In this document: one piece after another, positions 45,480 through 53,568 of the stretch
How positions within the stretch are numbered: the stretch's first letter is position 1
Layout: each line of letters starts with the position of its first letter
Assembly: GCA_020628175.1 (NCBI GenBank)
Contig: JAHDFK010000009.1
Coordinates: 1-62,900, forward strand
Source of the DNA: Wenyingzhuangia sp.
Lineage (GTDB): Bacteria > Bacteroidota > Bacteroidia > Flavobacteriales > Flavobacteriaceae
Direction: 5' to 3'
Length of the DNA: 62,900 bases
The notes under the pieces: generated by a model
What the model was told of the DNA's origin: nothing
What the model saw: the letters and a program-made list of their open reading frames with translations, nothing else
Database searches by the model: none
Position numbers and translations under genes: made by a program

Positions 45480-45635
45480 TTAACTATTTTGTGATTTATC
45501 AAATTCCTCTATCTTTTCGCCGATAACAGGGATTTTTTTAATTACTTCCATGATCTTCGTTTTGAAAACCATTGCAGCTAAAGAAATTGCAACAATTGCT
45601 AAAATTCCTTTCATTTTTTTATTATTTCTCATCAT
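45480..45635 (-). CDS. Small membrane protein upstream of the capsid candidate
   Basis: A 51-residue protein (MMRNNKKMKGILAIVAISLAAMVFKTKI...) with a basic start, one membrane helix at about 10-24 and a charged tail. Its stop codon ends 4 bases before the capsid-candidate ATG. Tiny membrane proteins next to the capsid gene are typical of viruses with an internal lipid layer. It is too short for ordinary ORF length limits. Confidence 0.65.
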   Translation of the reverse strand: MMRNNKKMKGILAIVAISLAAMVFKTKIMEVIKKIPVIGEKIEEFDKSQNS

Positions 45636-45684
45636 AAAATGATTTGTTTATCAACATAGAATGACAATATAAATACGAAAAACA

Positions 45685-45775
45685 AAAAAACCGCTAAATT
45701 GGTTTTTTAGCGGTTAAATTGGTCCAAATTTATTGATATAACAGCGTATAACATACATTAAAAACGTATGTTATA
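45685..45775. promoter_or_regulatory. Two strong hairpins before the virion operon
   Basis: The first stem is AACCGCTAAA with TTTAGCGGTT (about 45689-45715); the second is TATAACATAC (45747-45756) with GTATGTTATA (45766-45775). They lie between the 110-residue gene and the virion operon. The first resembles a terminator, and the second could be an operator or a processing site. Confidence 0.5.
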
Positions 45776-45796
45776 AAGTGTTACCCACAATAAAAA

Positions 45797-46129
45797 TTAC
45801 TTAAGTACAGTTACACTTTTAACTTGTTCATTTGTAAGTAAGTCATACAAATGCAAAAATACCGCAGGCGGTGTGTCAATACCATCAGGGTTTTGGGGTT
45901 TAGGTATGTGTATAAATATATCCCCTTCATCGCTCGCATTACCTATTGGTAAGTCAAATAAGTATCCGATATCAGGATAATCTGAACCCAAATCATTCCA
46001 TATAATTTCACACCTGCTACCTGCTTCGGTTTCTTCACCTTTTAGTTTATCAAAAAGTCCATCAAGTATATCAGCATCTAACATTTTTTGCCTTTGTACT
46101 AATAATTCATTTAAAAATTCGTATTCCAT
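45797..46129 (-). CDS. Prophage protein of unknown function
   Basis: A 110-residue acidic protein; the C-terminal half (GNASDEGDIFIHIPKPQNPDGIDTPPAVFLHLYDLLTNEQVKSVTVLK) looks beta-rich. No family recognised. It is separated from its neighbours on both sides by structured non-coding DNA, so it may be expressed on its own. Confidence 0.6.
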   Translation of the reverse strand: MEYEFLNELLVQRQKMLDADILDGLFDKLKGEETEAGSRCEIIWNDLGSDYPDIGYLFDLPIGNASDEGDIFIHIPKPQNPDGIDTPPAVFLHLYDLLTNEQVKSVTVLK

Positions 46130-46244
46130 TGTCGTAATTTTAAAAGATGGGTAACACTGTATAAAGTGAAAAGCCCATCAAGGTTTCTGTTTTAATAGCC
46201 AAAGTTCAGGTGTTGGCTTCTCACCTTATACTCGTCCGTTATAT
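46130..46244. other. Structured intergenic DNA in the prophage
   Basis: Contains GATGGG pairing with CCCATC across about 27 bases, AGCCA pairing with TGGCT, and GGTG pairing with CACC. Several nested stems suggest a folded RNA or single-stranded DNA signal rather than plain spacer. Confidence 0.4.
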
Positions 46245-46466
46245 TTAATTTCGCAATTCAGATATTAAAACATCTTTTGCGTTTTCTAATGCTTTATTAC
46301 GTTTAATTAGTTTTTTATTATGTAAAAGAATTTCTTGATGTGTTACAATTATTTCAGATAATAACTTTGCATAATTTGGTTGATTGTATAAATCTACCAA
46401 TTCATTTAGTTGGTCTGTTAAAGGGATTAACACCCTTTTTTTTTCTATTATATTTAGTTTAGCCAA
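46245..46466 (-). CDS. Small helical prophage protein
   Basis: A 73-residue protein, nearly all helix, with a likely coiled coil (LLHNKKLIKRNKALENAKDVLISEL). Its start overlaps the end of the replication gene by 8 bases, suggesting translational coupling and perhaps a replication-control role. Confidence 0.6.
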   Translation of the reverse strand: MAKLNIIEKKRVLIPLTDQLNELVDLYNQPNYAKLLSEIIVTHQEILLHNKKLIKRNKALENAKDVLISELRN

Positions 46467-48489
46467 TTCTATATAAATTTTGATGTGATAAAAAAGATTC
46501 TCTATATAAGTATGATGTTTGTGATTCGTAATAATACGTAAAATCGTCGCAATGATTTATAGGTTTATCAACCTTTTGAGATTGTCGAGATAATCCAAAT
46601 ATCTCTAAATCCTTTTTATAGCGTGAAAAGGTTGAAGATGATAAATTCATATTGTAACGAATTTCATCCAAAGATTCTCCGCTTAAAATACGTTGATGTA
46701 ACATTGATAAAATAGGTACGTTAATTTTTTTCAAATGTTTTTCACGTAATTGTTTTTGCGTTAATAATTCTGTAGCTTTTTTAATTGTTGATCCGTTATT
46801 TTTATAACGTGGGTTACCCTCTATATCAGTAATTCTATACTCATTTAAATTATTGTATTTTATTACGTTTTCATCTGCTTGATCGTTATACTCTTTTAAA
46901 CGTTGTACAAAATCATCCTCATTTTCTAATTCTTTTACTTGAAAATGTTGGAACATATCGTAAAAATCAGAAAAAAGATGGCTTAAAAAATCTTTTGTTA
47001 AAGGTGCTACGTCTGAAATGTACAAACTATAACAATGCTTATATAAAGGATTGTTTTGAGTGATATTGTACTCTCCTGTTTTTGGGTCGTAATCTGTAAT
47101 ACCTTTACCGTAAGATTGTTTTTGAAAATTATGCAAGATAGAACTATCTGAAAAAGTTAAACAAATTGATCTTTGCAACCATTTTTTACAATCATTGTAA
47201 ATGTCTCGCTCATATTTTAAAATCTTACGTTTAGATTTTGAAGCGTTACGAGAATCTTCTATGCTCCTTACTTTTTTAAATATTTTTTCAAATTCTAAAA
47301 AATACATACATTCACGTCTAAAATGTTTTGTTTTAAATTTATACGCAAATTGCTTAGGTCTATAGGTTACTTCATAACGCAATATTTTATCTGCTTCTGA
47401 TTGCAAAAATTTAACATCAAAAAGTTGGTTATCTCTATAATGTCTATTCATTTTTAAAAAAGCTTTTTTATCTAAAGATTTAGGTAATTTTATTTTTTCG
47501 TATTTATCTTTTATAAAAGCTTTTTCAATTAAGTATTTTTGTTGCTCTTTAAATGTTTTAAAATGTGTAGGTGTTACATTTTTATTACGTTTTAATATTT
47601 TTTCAAAATATTCAGAATTGAGTTTTATATGCTTTTTTAAGTCGTTTTGTTGGTATTCAGTTCCTTTGTGATATATTTTAAAATAGCTACCACTTTTTGA
47701 CGTAAAAGCTAAAGAAGTATCATAAGGCTTATTACTAGCGTTAGATTTTGAATTGTATTTATTATTGATTTTTTTCTGCATTTTTAGATACCTTAAAGCT
47801 TCGCTTTTACTATCAAAATATTGATTAAAACAAAAATCAATCCTCAACAACTCTACATAATGCATATTTATAGATTTATTCAAACTAAATAAAGTTTCTA
47901 TATCACTAAAAAACTTCTTTGTAATTTTTATAAAACGATCATACAAAATATTGTTTTGATGTTCCCAAGATTTAACAAGTAATCTATTTTGAAAAACTGA
48001 ACAGTGTTTTGAATAAGATTGCGGAACAAATTGAACTATATTATGTTTGTATAAATATTTTGGAATTGAGAATTCAAAATCTATAAAGCCAGCTTCTGGA
48101 TTAACACTAAAATTAATATCAGATTCAGAACTAGATAGACGAAAAGTACCAATAGTGCGCATATTACGTTCAATAGTTTCTTTTTCATTTCTAACTCTTA
48201 AGATTTGGGTATTTAAAAAATGTCCTTTTAAATCGCCTTTTGCATAATTGAAATGTAAAAAATCATCAGAATCAATATTTTCATGCGTTTCTTGTGTTTT
48301 ATTGATGATACTTTTACTTTCAAAATATTTACCCTTATACTCCATTAACTTAGTAAATAAATCAAAATGTGACGGACATGTATATTCTTGATCGTCTAAA
48401 GGATTAGGTATTTTTTTCTCTTTGTCTATGTATTTTGTTTTTGTATCAAAAACTGCATGTAATCTATATCGTACTGTATCAATTGCCAT
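46459..48489 (-). CDS. Replication initiation protein (phage gene II/X type)
   Basis: A 676-residue protein with three features of the Phage_CRI/gene II family of rolling-circle initiators: LLRIDFCFNQYF, GSYFKIYHKGTEY, and KILRYEVTYRPKQF. The C-terminus adds a helix-turn-helix-like segment (ESLDEIRYNMNLSSSTFSRYKKDLEIFG). It should nick one strand at the origin to start replication. I start at MAIDTVRYRLHAVFD; a longer frame adds 23 hydrophobic residues. At this length it has extra domains compared with filamentous-phage gpII (about 410 residues). Confidence 0.75.
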   Translation of the reverse strand: MAIDTVRYRLHAVFDTKTKYIDKEKKIPNPLDDQEYTCPSHFDLFTKLMEYKGKYFESKSIINKTQETHENIDSDDFLHFNYAKGDLKGHFLNTQILRVRNEKETIERNMRTIGTFRLSSSESDINFSVNPEAGFIDFEFSIPKYLYKHNIVQFVPQSYSKHCSVFQNRLLVKSWEHQNNILYDRFIKITKKFFSDIETLFSLNKSINMHYVELLRIDFCFNQYFDSKSEALRYLKMQKKINNKYNSKSNASNKPYDTSLAFTSKSGSYFKIYHKGTEYQQNDLKKHIKLNSEYFEKILKRNKNVTPTHFKTFKEQQKYLIEKAFIKDKYEKIKLPKSLDKKAFLKMNRHYRDNQLFDVKFLQSEADKILRYEVTYRPKQFAYKFKTKHFRRECMYFLEFEKIFKKVRSIEDSRNASKSKRKILKYERDIYNDCKKWLQRSICLTFSDSSILHNFQKQSYGKGITDYDPKTGEYNITQNNPLYKHCYSLYISDVAPLTKDFLSHLFSDFYDMFQHFQVKELENEDDFVQRLKEYNDQADENVIKYNNLNEYRITDIEGNPRYKNNGSTIKKATELLTQKQLREKHLKKINVPILSMLHQRILSGESLDEIRYNMNLSSSTFSRYKKDLEIFGLSRQSQKVDKPINHCDDFTYYYESQTSYLYRESFLSHQNLYRIG

Positions 48490-48679
48490 AAGAGAGAATA
48501 TATGAGTTATATAAATTGATAGCAGTAAGTAGAGTGTCTGAAACTTCAAGAGTTTCAAAATCTACATACATTTTTTTATGTAATCTAGGTATTTGTAACT
48601 GACAATCTTCTAATGATAAACATGTTAAAGATTGAATTGTTGCCCACATATTTTGTTTATGATATTGTAAAATACTCAT
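48479..48679 (-). CDS. Small prophage protein upstream of Rep
   Basis: A 66-residue protein without a recognised motif. It overlaps the Rep start by 11 bases and the preceding gene's end by 23 bases, which supports it being real and co-translated in the replication operon. Confidence 0.5.
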   Translation of the reverse strand: MSILQYHKQNMWATIQSLTCLSLEDCQLQIPRLHKKMYVDFETLEVSDTLLTAINLYNSYILSYGN

Positions 48680-49028
48680 GTCTTAATTTTTTAGGTGTAT
48701 AATTAGGTAAATATGGATAAGATTCATTTTTAAAATAAAGTATGTCAATTTCAGATTGTGGATATATTGAATAATTTTTAAGAATCATCAAATAAATATC
48801 TTTATTACAATTCTTATCAAAAAAACAGATGTGTGGTTCAATATCTTTTAAAAGAATTGTTTTTTTATCTATTAAATTAATTGTAGCGTGCTTACATTTA
48901 AATTGGTCTTCTAAAATAAAAAGAGTATTAAGTGAAAAATAAGGACTACTACGACGCACTATAATAAAATATTGTTGATAATGCTTTGGCAATATAGATT
49001 CGGTTATGTTTTTGGTTATTTTAGGCAT
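48657..49028 (-). CDS. Prophage protein of unknown function
   Basis: A 123-residue basic protein, alternating strands and helices, no motif recognised. It overlaps both neighbours and belongs to the early (replication) run at the right end of the element. Confidence 0.55.
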   Translation of the reverse strand: MPKITKNITESILPKHYQQYFIIVRRSSPYFSLNTLFILEDQFKCKHATINLIDKKTILLKDIEPHICFFDKNCNKDIYLMILKNYSIYPQSEIDILYFKNESYPYLPNYTPKKLRHEYFTIS

Positions 49029-49587
49029 TTAAGAGATTATTTGATTTTAAATGAACAACTTTGAACCTGATATTTCGATAATTTATTTCGTTGTTGTTAC
49101 ATTTTAATTCGTTTCTATAATTTTTTAAAAGCAATTCCAATTGTTTTGAAATTGAATTTGTTTGTGCCAATAAATTAGAATGTGAGTTCTTAGATTTTGA
49201 AAATTTTTTTAAATTATCGTTAATATCAAAAAGATTATCAAAAAGTATATATACTTTTTCAAATGATATAGATTGGTTACCTTTTGTATAAGTATAAAAA
49301 GTGAAATCAATTTGTTTATTGAATTGATGTAAACTATTAACTATCTTACTAGATATAGTAGAATTTAACTGTAAATAATAGTCTCCGTATAATGACATTA
49401 AACGAATTTGTAAAGACCTTAATGTGTTAATAGTATCAAAAATCAATTTTTTCAATAAACGGACTGAAGATTCAGCGTGTTTTTTGTTTTTAAAAAAAAC
49501 TCTTTGTCTATAAGGTAAAAGAATATAATACTTACCTCTTACATCATTTTGTAAACACTTAATAATTTCAATTTTAAAACTTTTCAT
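49021..49587 (-). CDS. First gene of the prophage replication run, unknown function
   Basis: A 188-residue basic, helix-rich protein with a possible coiled coil at about 120-170. No family recognised. As the first gene after the right attachment site it may be a regulator or replication helper, by position only. Confidence 0.55.
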   Translation of the reverse strand: MKSFKIEIIKCLQNDVRGKYYILLPYRQRVFFKNKKHAESSVRLLKKLIFDTINTLRSLQIRLMSLYGDYYLQLNSTISSKIVNSLHQFNKQIDFTFYTYTKGNQSISFEKVYILFDNLFDINDNLKKFSKSKNSHSNLLAQTNSISKQLELLLKNYRNELKCNNNEINYRNIRFKVVHLKSNNLLNA

Positions 49588-49670
49588 TTTCGATATTTTT
49601 TTTTAAGAAATCGACGAAAATATAAAAGCGGAAATATTAAGGGATTTTTTTCTGTTTTTTTTTACAATAT

Positions 49671-49699
49671 AACCCTAATCTGTTATATTTGTTAGGGTT
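49671..49699. promoter_or_regulatory. Inverted repeat near the right attachment site
   Basis: AACCCTAA (49671-49678) and TTAGGGTT (49692-49699) form a perfect 8-base inverted repeat with 13 bases between. It lies in the promoter region of the prophage early genes and could be an operator. Confidence 0.45.
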
Positions 49700-49713
49700 A
49701 ATAATGTTAATGT

Positions 49714-49741
49714 ATTTTACATTTTATAAATTATAATACAT
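49714..49741. other. Right attachment site with a degenerate XerD arm (attR)
   Basis: Read on the minus strand: XerC-type arm ATGTATTATAA, central TTTATA, then AAATGTAAAAT in the XerD position. It differs from the left copy at 4 of 28 bases, three of them in the XerD arm. The central 6 bases and first 10 bases of the XerC arm are identical to the left site. Confidence 0.8.
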
Positions 49742-49758
49742 TCTAGCTGTGGTGAAAT

Positions 49759-50619
49759 TTAATCCATTTCAAACTGAATAATATTACCTATGGGTATTTG
49801 TGCAAGTTTATTACATGCGTCTTCTGTTAAATTTACAATACGTAAATAACCACCAGTTGTTGGTGCGTCAGCCATCATTACAATTGGAAAACCAGCTTTG
49901 GTAATTTGTACGGTTCCTTTAAGAATACCTGAAGAAATAATTTCATCTTTCTGCGGCATTTCTATTTTTGTTCCGTTCAATCTAATCCCAATTCTATTAC
50001 TGTTTCCATCTACAGTATAAACTGTGTTCAAAAATTGATTTTGAGAAATTTTAGAAAAAGAATGCCATTCGGGCCCTTTTAAACATTTTAGAATATTAGT
50101 TTGTTGTGTTTTTATGTTTAAATGCGTGTTAGGTATTGTGAAGCTTTTACGAAGAACAGCTGTTTTGATAAAATCTCCTTTTTTTAAGAATTCTCCATGC
50201 AATCCACCAATTTTTGCTGGTACATACGTTGATTTACTGTTGAAATAACTAGATATTTCTAACGAATCTGAAACAGCTACATAACAATAAACTCCTGTTT
50301 CAGCGTTAGAAAAGCTGAGAATGTCGTTTTTATAAAGAAAATAGGCTTTATTTAGTTTTATAATTTTGTTGTTGATTTTAGGTTGCATATTTGCTCCAGT
50401 TACGGCAAAACAAACTTTTTTTGTTGCCTTAAAAGTACTTCCCAAAAGAGTCATTTCAAACAAAGCCTCGTGTGGGTTGTTGTTTACTAGTAAGTTAGCC
50501 AGTTGTGCAGCTTCTGTGTCCATAAAACCACTTACGGGAATCCCTTTGTCTTGAAAACCATACCTACCGATGTCTTGAATCGTTGTCGAAAATCCAGATT
50601 TTAATAGCTTAAGCCCCAT
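49759..50619 (-). CDS. pxpC: 5-oxoprolinase subunit C (biotin-dependent carboxyltransferase family)
   Basis: KipA-type subunit of bacterial ATP-dependent 5-oxoprolinase, which converts 5-oxoproline to glutamate. The 286-residue protein starts MGLKLLKSGFSTTIQDIGRYGFQDKGIPVSGFMD and has NRIGIRLNG, SSGILKGTVQI and GFPIVMMADAPTTGGYLRI, all typical. It overlaps pxpB by 11 bases and is the last gene before the element. Confidence 0.92.
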   Translation of the reverse strand: MGLKLLKSGFSTTIQDIGRYGFQDKGIPVSGFMDTEAAQLANLLVNNNPHEALFEMTLLGSTFKATKKVCFAVTGANMQPKINNKIIKLNKAYFLYKNDILSFSNAETGVYCYVAVSDSLEISSYFNSKSTYVPAKIGGLHGEFLKKGDFIKTAVLRKSFTIPNTHLNIKTQQTNILKCLKGPEWHSFSKISQNQFLNTVYTVDGNSNRIGIRLNGTKIEMPQKDEIISSGILKGTVQITKAGFPIVMMADAPTTGGYLRIVNLTEDACNKLAQIPIGNIIQFEMD

Positions 50620-51289
50620 TGTATTTCTTTAAATGTTCAAATTCATCTACACTAATGGCTTTAAATTTAACAAAATCTCCCATTTGCACGATGCTTGGTT
50701 TGTTTTTAGAAAATAAAACCAAAGGAGTTTGCCCTATAATTTGCCAACCTCCAGGTGTTGCTAAGGGATATACTCCTGTTTGTTCATCAGCCAAACCTAC
50801 AGCGCCCGCATTAATTTTAAGTCTAGGAGTTTCTTTACGTGCAATGTGTAGTTGTTTGTTTAATCCGCCCAAATACATAAAACCTGGTGCAAAGCCCAAC
50901 ATATGCACCAAATAAGGTTTTGCTGTATGTAGTTCTATAATTTTTTGTGGAGTACATTGTAGTTTTTGAGCTACATATTCTATATCTAAACCATATTTTG
51001 GATGGTAGCAAACAGGTATGGTTACACTATTGTTTGATGTGTTTTTAGAGGCGCTATGTTGTGTTACTTTTTTAATAACAGCACTAAGTGTATTCTTATT
51101 GGTTTGATGTGGGTTGTAGATTAAAGTAATAGAACTGTAAGCGGGTATTATGGATAGTAAACCTTTTGGCTTGTAGTTCTTTATAGTTTCGTAGCAATAT
51201 TTTACTTTAAGGTGGTTTTCGTGTGATATTTCGTTTTTAAAACGTATTAACAAACCATTTTCGCCATAAGAAATAATATCAGACCACAT
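50609..51289 (-). CDS. pxpB: 5-oxoprolinase subunit B
   Basis: KipI-type subunit of 226 residues. Family elements: YGENGLLIRF at the start, TIPVCYHPKYGLDIEYVAQKL, and the C-terminal HMLGFAPGFMYLGGLNKQLHIARKETPRLKINAGAVGLADEQTGVYPLATPGGWQIIGQTPL. Overlaps pxpA and pxpC by 11 bases each, consistent with one complex made in fixed ratio. Confidence 0.93.
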   Translation of the reverse strand: MWSDIISYGENGLLIRFKNEISHENHLKVKYCYETIKNYKPKGLLSIIPAYSSITLIYNPHQTNKNTLSAVIKKVTQHSASKNTSNNSVTIPVCYHPKYGLDIEYVAQKLQCTPQKIIELHTAKPYLVHMLGFAPGFMYLGGLNKQLHIARKETPRLKINAGAVGLADEQTGVYPLATPGGWQIIGQTPLVLFSKNKPSIVQMGDFVKFKAISVDEFEHLKKYNGA

Positions 51290-52022
51290 TTTTAACTACT
51301 ATATTTTGTTTCTTCAATTCTTGAGCAACGTACGTTACCAATTTTAAAGCCTCTGGTGTATCTCCATGAAAACAAATACTATCAATAGTAAGCTCGTTAG
51401 TAGTGTTCTCTAAAGTTTCTACCTTTTGGTGTAGTACCATATTTTGTACTTGTTGCCACACCAATTTAGGTGTATGTAGTACAGCTCCATCTATTTTTCT
51501 AGAAACCAATGTATTGTTAGTGTTGTAGGCTCTATCTGCAAAACCTTCTTTTATATACATTATATAGTGTTGTTTGGCTAATTTTTCTAAAATTGTATTG
51601 GGCATTCCCATAAGTGCCACACTGGGTTCTATATTTTTTACAACATCAATGAGTAATTGGGCTGTTTTTTCATCTTTATTAGCCTTGTTGTATAAGGCGC
51701 CATGTGGTTTTACGTATCTCACAACACTCCTCTCTTCTCTAGCAACGTTAATAAGTGTTAAAATTTGTTGCTGTAGGTTTTTCTTTAATAGGTCGTCAGA
51801 AATTTCCATATCCTTTCTTCCAAAATGATCTGGGTCTGGATAAGAAGGATGTGCACCAATGGTAACATTGTGTTTTTTTGCCAACTGTATAGTTGCACGC
51901 ATAGAGTTTTCGGTACCCGTATGCCCACCGCAAGCAATATTACAAGAGCTTAACAAAGGCATGAGTTCTGTGTCAAATAAAAAACCTTCTCCTAAATCGG
52001 CATTTATATCTATTGTTTTCAT
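51279..52022 (-). CDS. pxpA: 5-oxoprolinase subunit A (LamB/YcsF family)
   Basis: A 247-residue TIM-barrel-type subunit. It begins with the signature IDINADLGEGFLFDTELMPLLSSCNIACGGHTG and has VTIGAHPSYPDPDHFGRKDM, VRYVKPHGALYN, EGFADRAYN and ICFHGDTPEA. Together with pxpB and pxpC it recycles 5-oxoproline formed spontaneously from glutamine or glutamate. It follows the helicase gene by 12 bases. Confidence 0.95.
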   Translation of the reverse strand: MKTIDINADLGEGFLFDTELMPLLSSCNIACGGHTGTENSMRATIQLAKKHNVTIGAHPSYPDPDHFGRKDMEISDDLLKKNLQQQILTLINVAREERSVVRYVKPHGALYNKANKDEKTAQLLIDVVKNIEPSVALMGMPNTILEKLAKQHYIMYIKEGFADRAYNTNNTLVSRKIDGAVLHTPKLVWQQVQNMVLHQKVETLENTTNELTIDSICFHGDTPEALKLVTYVAQELKKQNIVVKNVV

Positions 52023-52034
52023 AAAGTTGTCGTT

Positions 52035-53462
52035 TTATTCGTCAAAAAAGTCCTTTTCAAATCCAATTAAATAAAGAGTTTCTTTTGCACGTGTTACAGC
52101 TGTGTACAACCATCTCATGCTATTTTTGTCTAAACCATCGGGCAAATAAGGCTGTTCTATAAAAATAGTATCCCACTGCCCTCCTTGCGATTTATGGCAA
52201 GTCATAGCGTATGCAAACTTAATTTGCAAAGCATTAAAATAATGGTTGTTTTTTACAGAAAGCATTTGTTTGTATTTCGATTTTTCATCGGCATAATCTT
52301 GCAATACTTCCTGATAGAGTCTGTTAGATTGCTCGTAAGTTAATGAAGGACTTTCTGAAGTTACGGTGTCTAATAAAACTACCGTTTCAATAGGTTTTAA
52401 ATCGGCATAATCTATCAAGCGGAGCTTTACTTCGGCAAATCGAAAACCGTAAAGCTCTTTAATGTTAAATATTTCTTGAATTTCAGCAATATCACCATTG
52501 GCAATAAAATCTGCCTCAGTTGTATCTTTTAACCAAAAATAATTGTTTTTTACAATCATCACGTAATCACCAGCAGATATTTCGCTTTCTTGCCCTCTAA
52601 TTTTTGTCCGTATTTGTTGGTTGTATTGGTTGGCTCTTTTGTTAGAGCGTACAATAAAGGCGGTATCTTCTACTCCTGCCTTATCGTAAGCTTTGTTAAT
52701 AGCTTCTTCAATATCGTACCCATCTTGTAAGCGTATAATGTCTGGAAAATCTAAATCAAATTTAAAATCGTAGAATCCATCTTTTTCTAATTGACGTCTA
52801 ATTTCGGTAGCATTTACTAAAATACCTGAATCTTGATGTTGACGAGTTACCTGATCTAATTCTAATAAATAAGGATTTTTTTGGTAATTTATAGCTAAAG
52901 TATCTTCCGATAAAGCAGGGCTTAATTCCGATTTCACAGGCGGTAGCTGTGCAGTATCACCAATAAAAATCAATTTACAGTTAAAACCGTTGTATACATA
53001 ATCCATTAAATCATCTAATAAAGACTTGTTGTCAAACAAACTCAGCTCGCCAGAATTGTCCGTAATCATAGAAGATTCGTCTACAATAAAAAATGTATTT
53101 GTGTGTTTATTGGGTTGTTTTACAAAGGCAACATTACCATTGGGTTGTTTTTTGGGATGGTATATTTTTTTATGTATGGTGTATGCCTTTTTTTTTGAGT
53201 AGTTAGAAATTACTTTAGCTGCCCTACCCGTAGGAGCCAGCAACACAGCTTTTTTACCAACTTCCCAAAGGTGGTTGACAAACGTACCAATACTAGTTGT
53301 TTTACCTGTACCTGCATATCCTTTTAAAATAAAAATAGCATCATCGTCTTTGTCAAAACTAAATTCCGACAGATCTCGTAAGAGTTCTTTTTGAATATCA
53401 GTAGGATCAAAAGGGAATTTTTGATGCAGTCTTTTGTAGAAATCAGATGCAGTTTTTATCAT
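52035..53462 (-). CDS. RecD-like ATP-dependent DNA helicase
   Basis: A 475-residue SF1 helicase: motif I LKGYAGTGKTTSIGTFV, motif II FFIVDESSMI, motif III FIGDTAQLPPV, and a C-terminal UvrD/RecD-type domain with FAYAMTCHKSQGGQWD and RWLYTAVTRAKETLYLIG. The stand-alone form resembles Dda/RecD2-like helicases and lacks RecBC partners here. I start at MIKTASDFYKRL; a further upstream ATG adds a hydrophobic, atypical N-terminus. Confidence 0.85.
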   Translation of the reverse strand: MIKTASDFYKRLHQKFPFDPTDIQKELLRDLSEFSFDKDDDAIFILKGYAGTGKTTSIGTFVNHLWEVGKKAVLLAPTGRAAKVISNYSKKKAYTIHKKIYHPKKQPNGNVAFVKQPNKHTNTFFIVDESSMITDNSGELSLFDNKSLLDDLMDYVYNGFNCKLIFIGDTAQLPPVKSELSPALSEDTLAINYQKNPYLLELDQVTRQHQDSGILVNATEIRRQLEKDGFYDFKFDLDFPDIIRLQDGYDIEEAINKAYDKAGVEDTAFIVRSNKRANQYNQQIRTKIRGQESEISAGDYVMIVKNNYFWLKDTTEADFIANGDIAEIQEIFNIKELYGFRFAEVKLRLIDYADLKPIETVVLLDTVTSESPSLTYEQSNRLYQEVLQDYADEKSKYKQMLSVKNNHYFNALQIKFAYAMTCHKSQGGQWDTIFIEQPYLPDGLDKNSMRWLYTAVTRAKETLYLIGFEKDFFDE

Positions 53463-53529
53463 AGAAAAAGTTTCGGCAAATATAAAGATTGAAAACAGCT
53501 TAAAAGTTTTTATCAATAAAAAAAAATTG

Positions 53530-53537
53530 TAGATTTG
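53530..53537 (+). promoter_or_regulatory. -7 box upstream of the DUF3822-rsmD operon
   Basis: TAGATTTG matches TAnnTTTG exactly, 31 bases before the first ATG. Confidence 0.45.
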
Positions 53538-53568
53538 TCTCCATTCATTATAACATTAATAAAAAACA

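Larger units (their letters stand above)
36377..49740. mobile_element. Integrated virus of about 13.3 kb at dif (FLiP-like, ssDNA membrane-phage type)
   Basis: The element is bounded by a 16-bp exact direct repeat lying inside two dif-like sites and carries no integrase, as expected for elements that borrow host XerCD. It encodes a gene-II-type replication initiator, SSB, GH24 lysozyme, a PD-(D/E)XK nuclease-like protein, at least seven small membrane proteins, two very basic proteins, a 274-residue capsid candidate and a 541-residue spike candidate. No P-loop packaging ATPase, portal, terminase or tail gene is seen. This combination fits membrane-containing ssDNA phages like FLiP better than tailed phages or PM2-like dsDNA viruses. 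Placement in that family is inference. Confidence 0.8.

Noticed and set aside
36377..49740. Element considered as a PM2-like corticovirus or a tailed prophage remnant
   Set aside because: No packaging ATPase, portal, terminase, tail or tape-measure gene is present, and the Rep is of the gene II type with an accompanying SSB.
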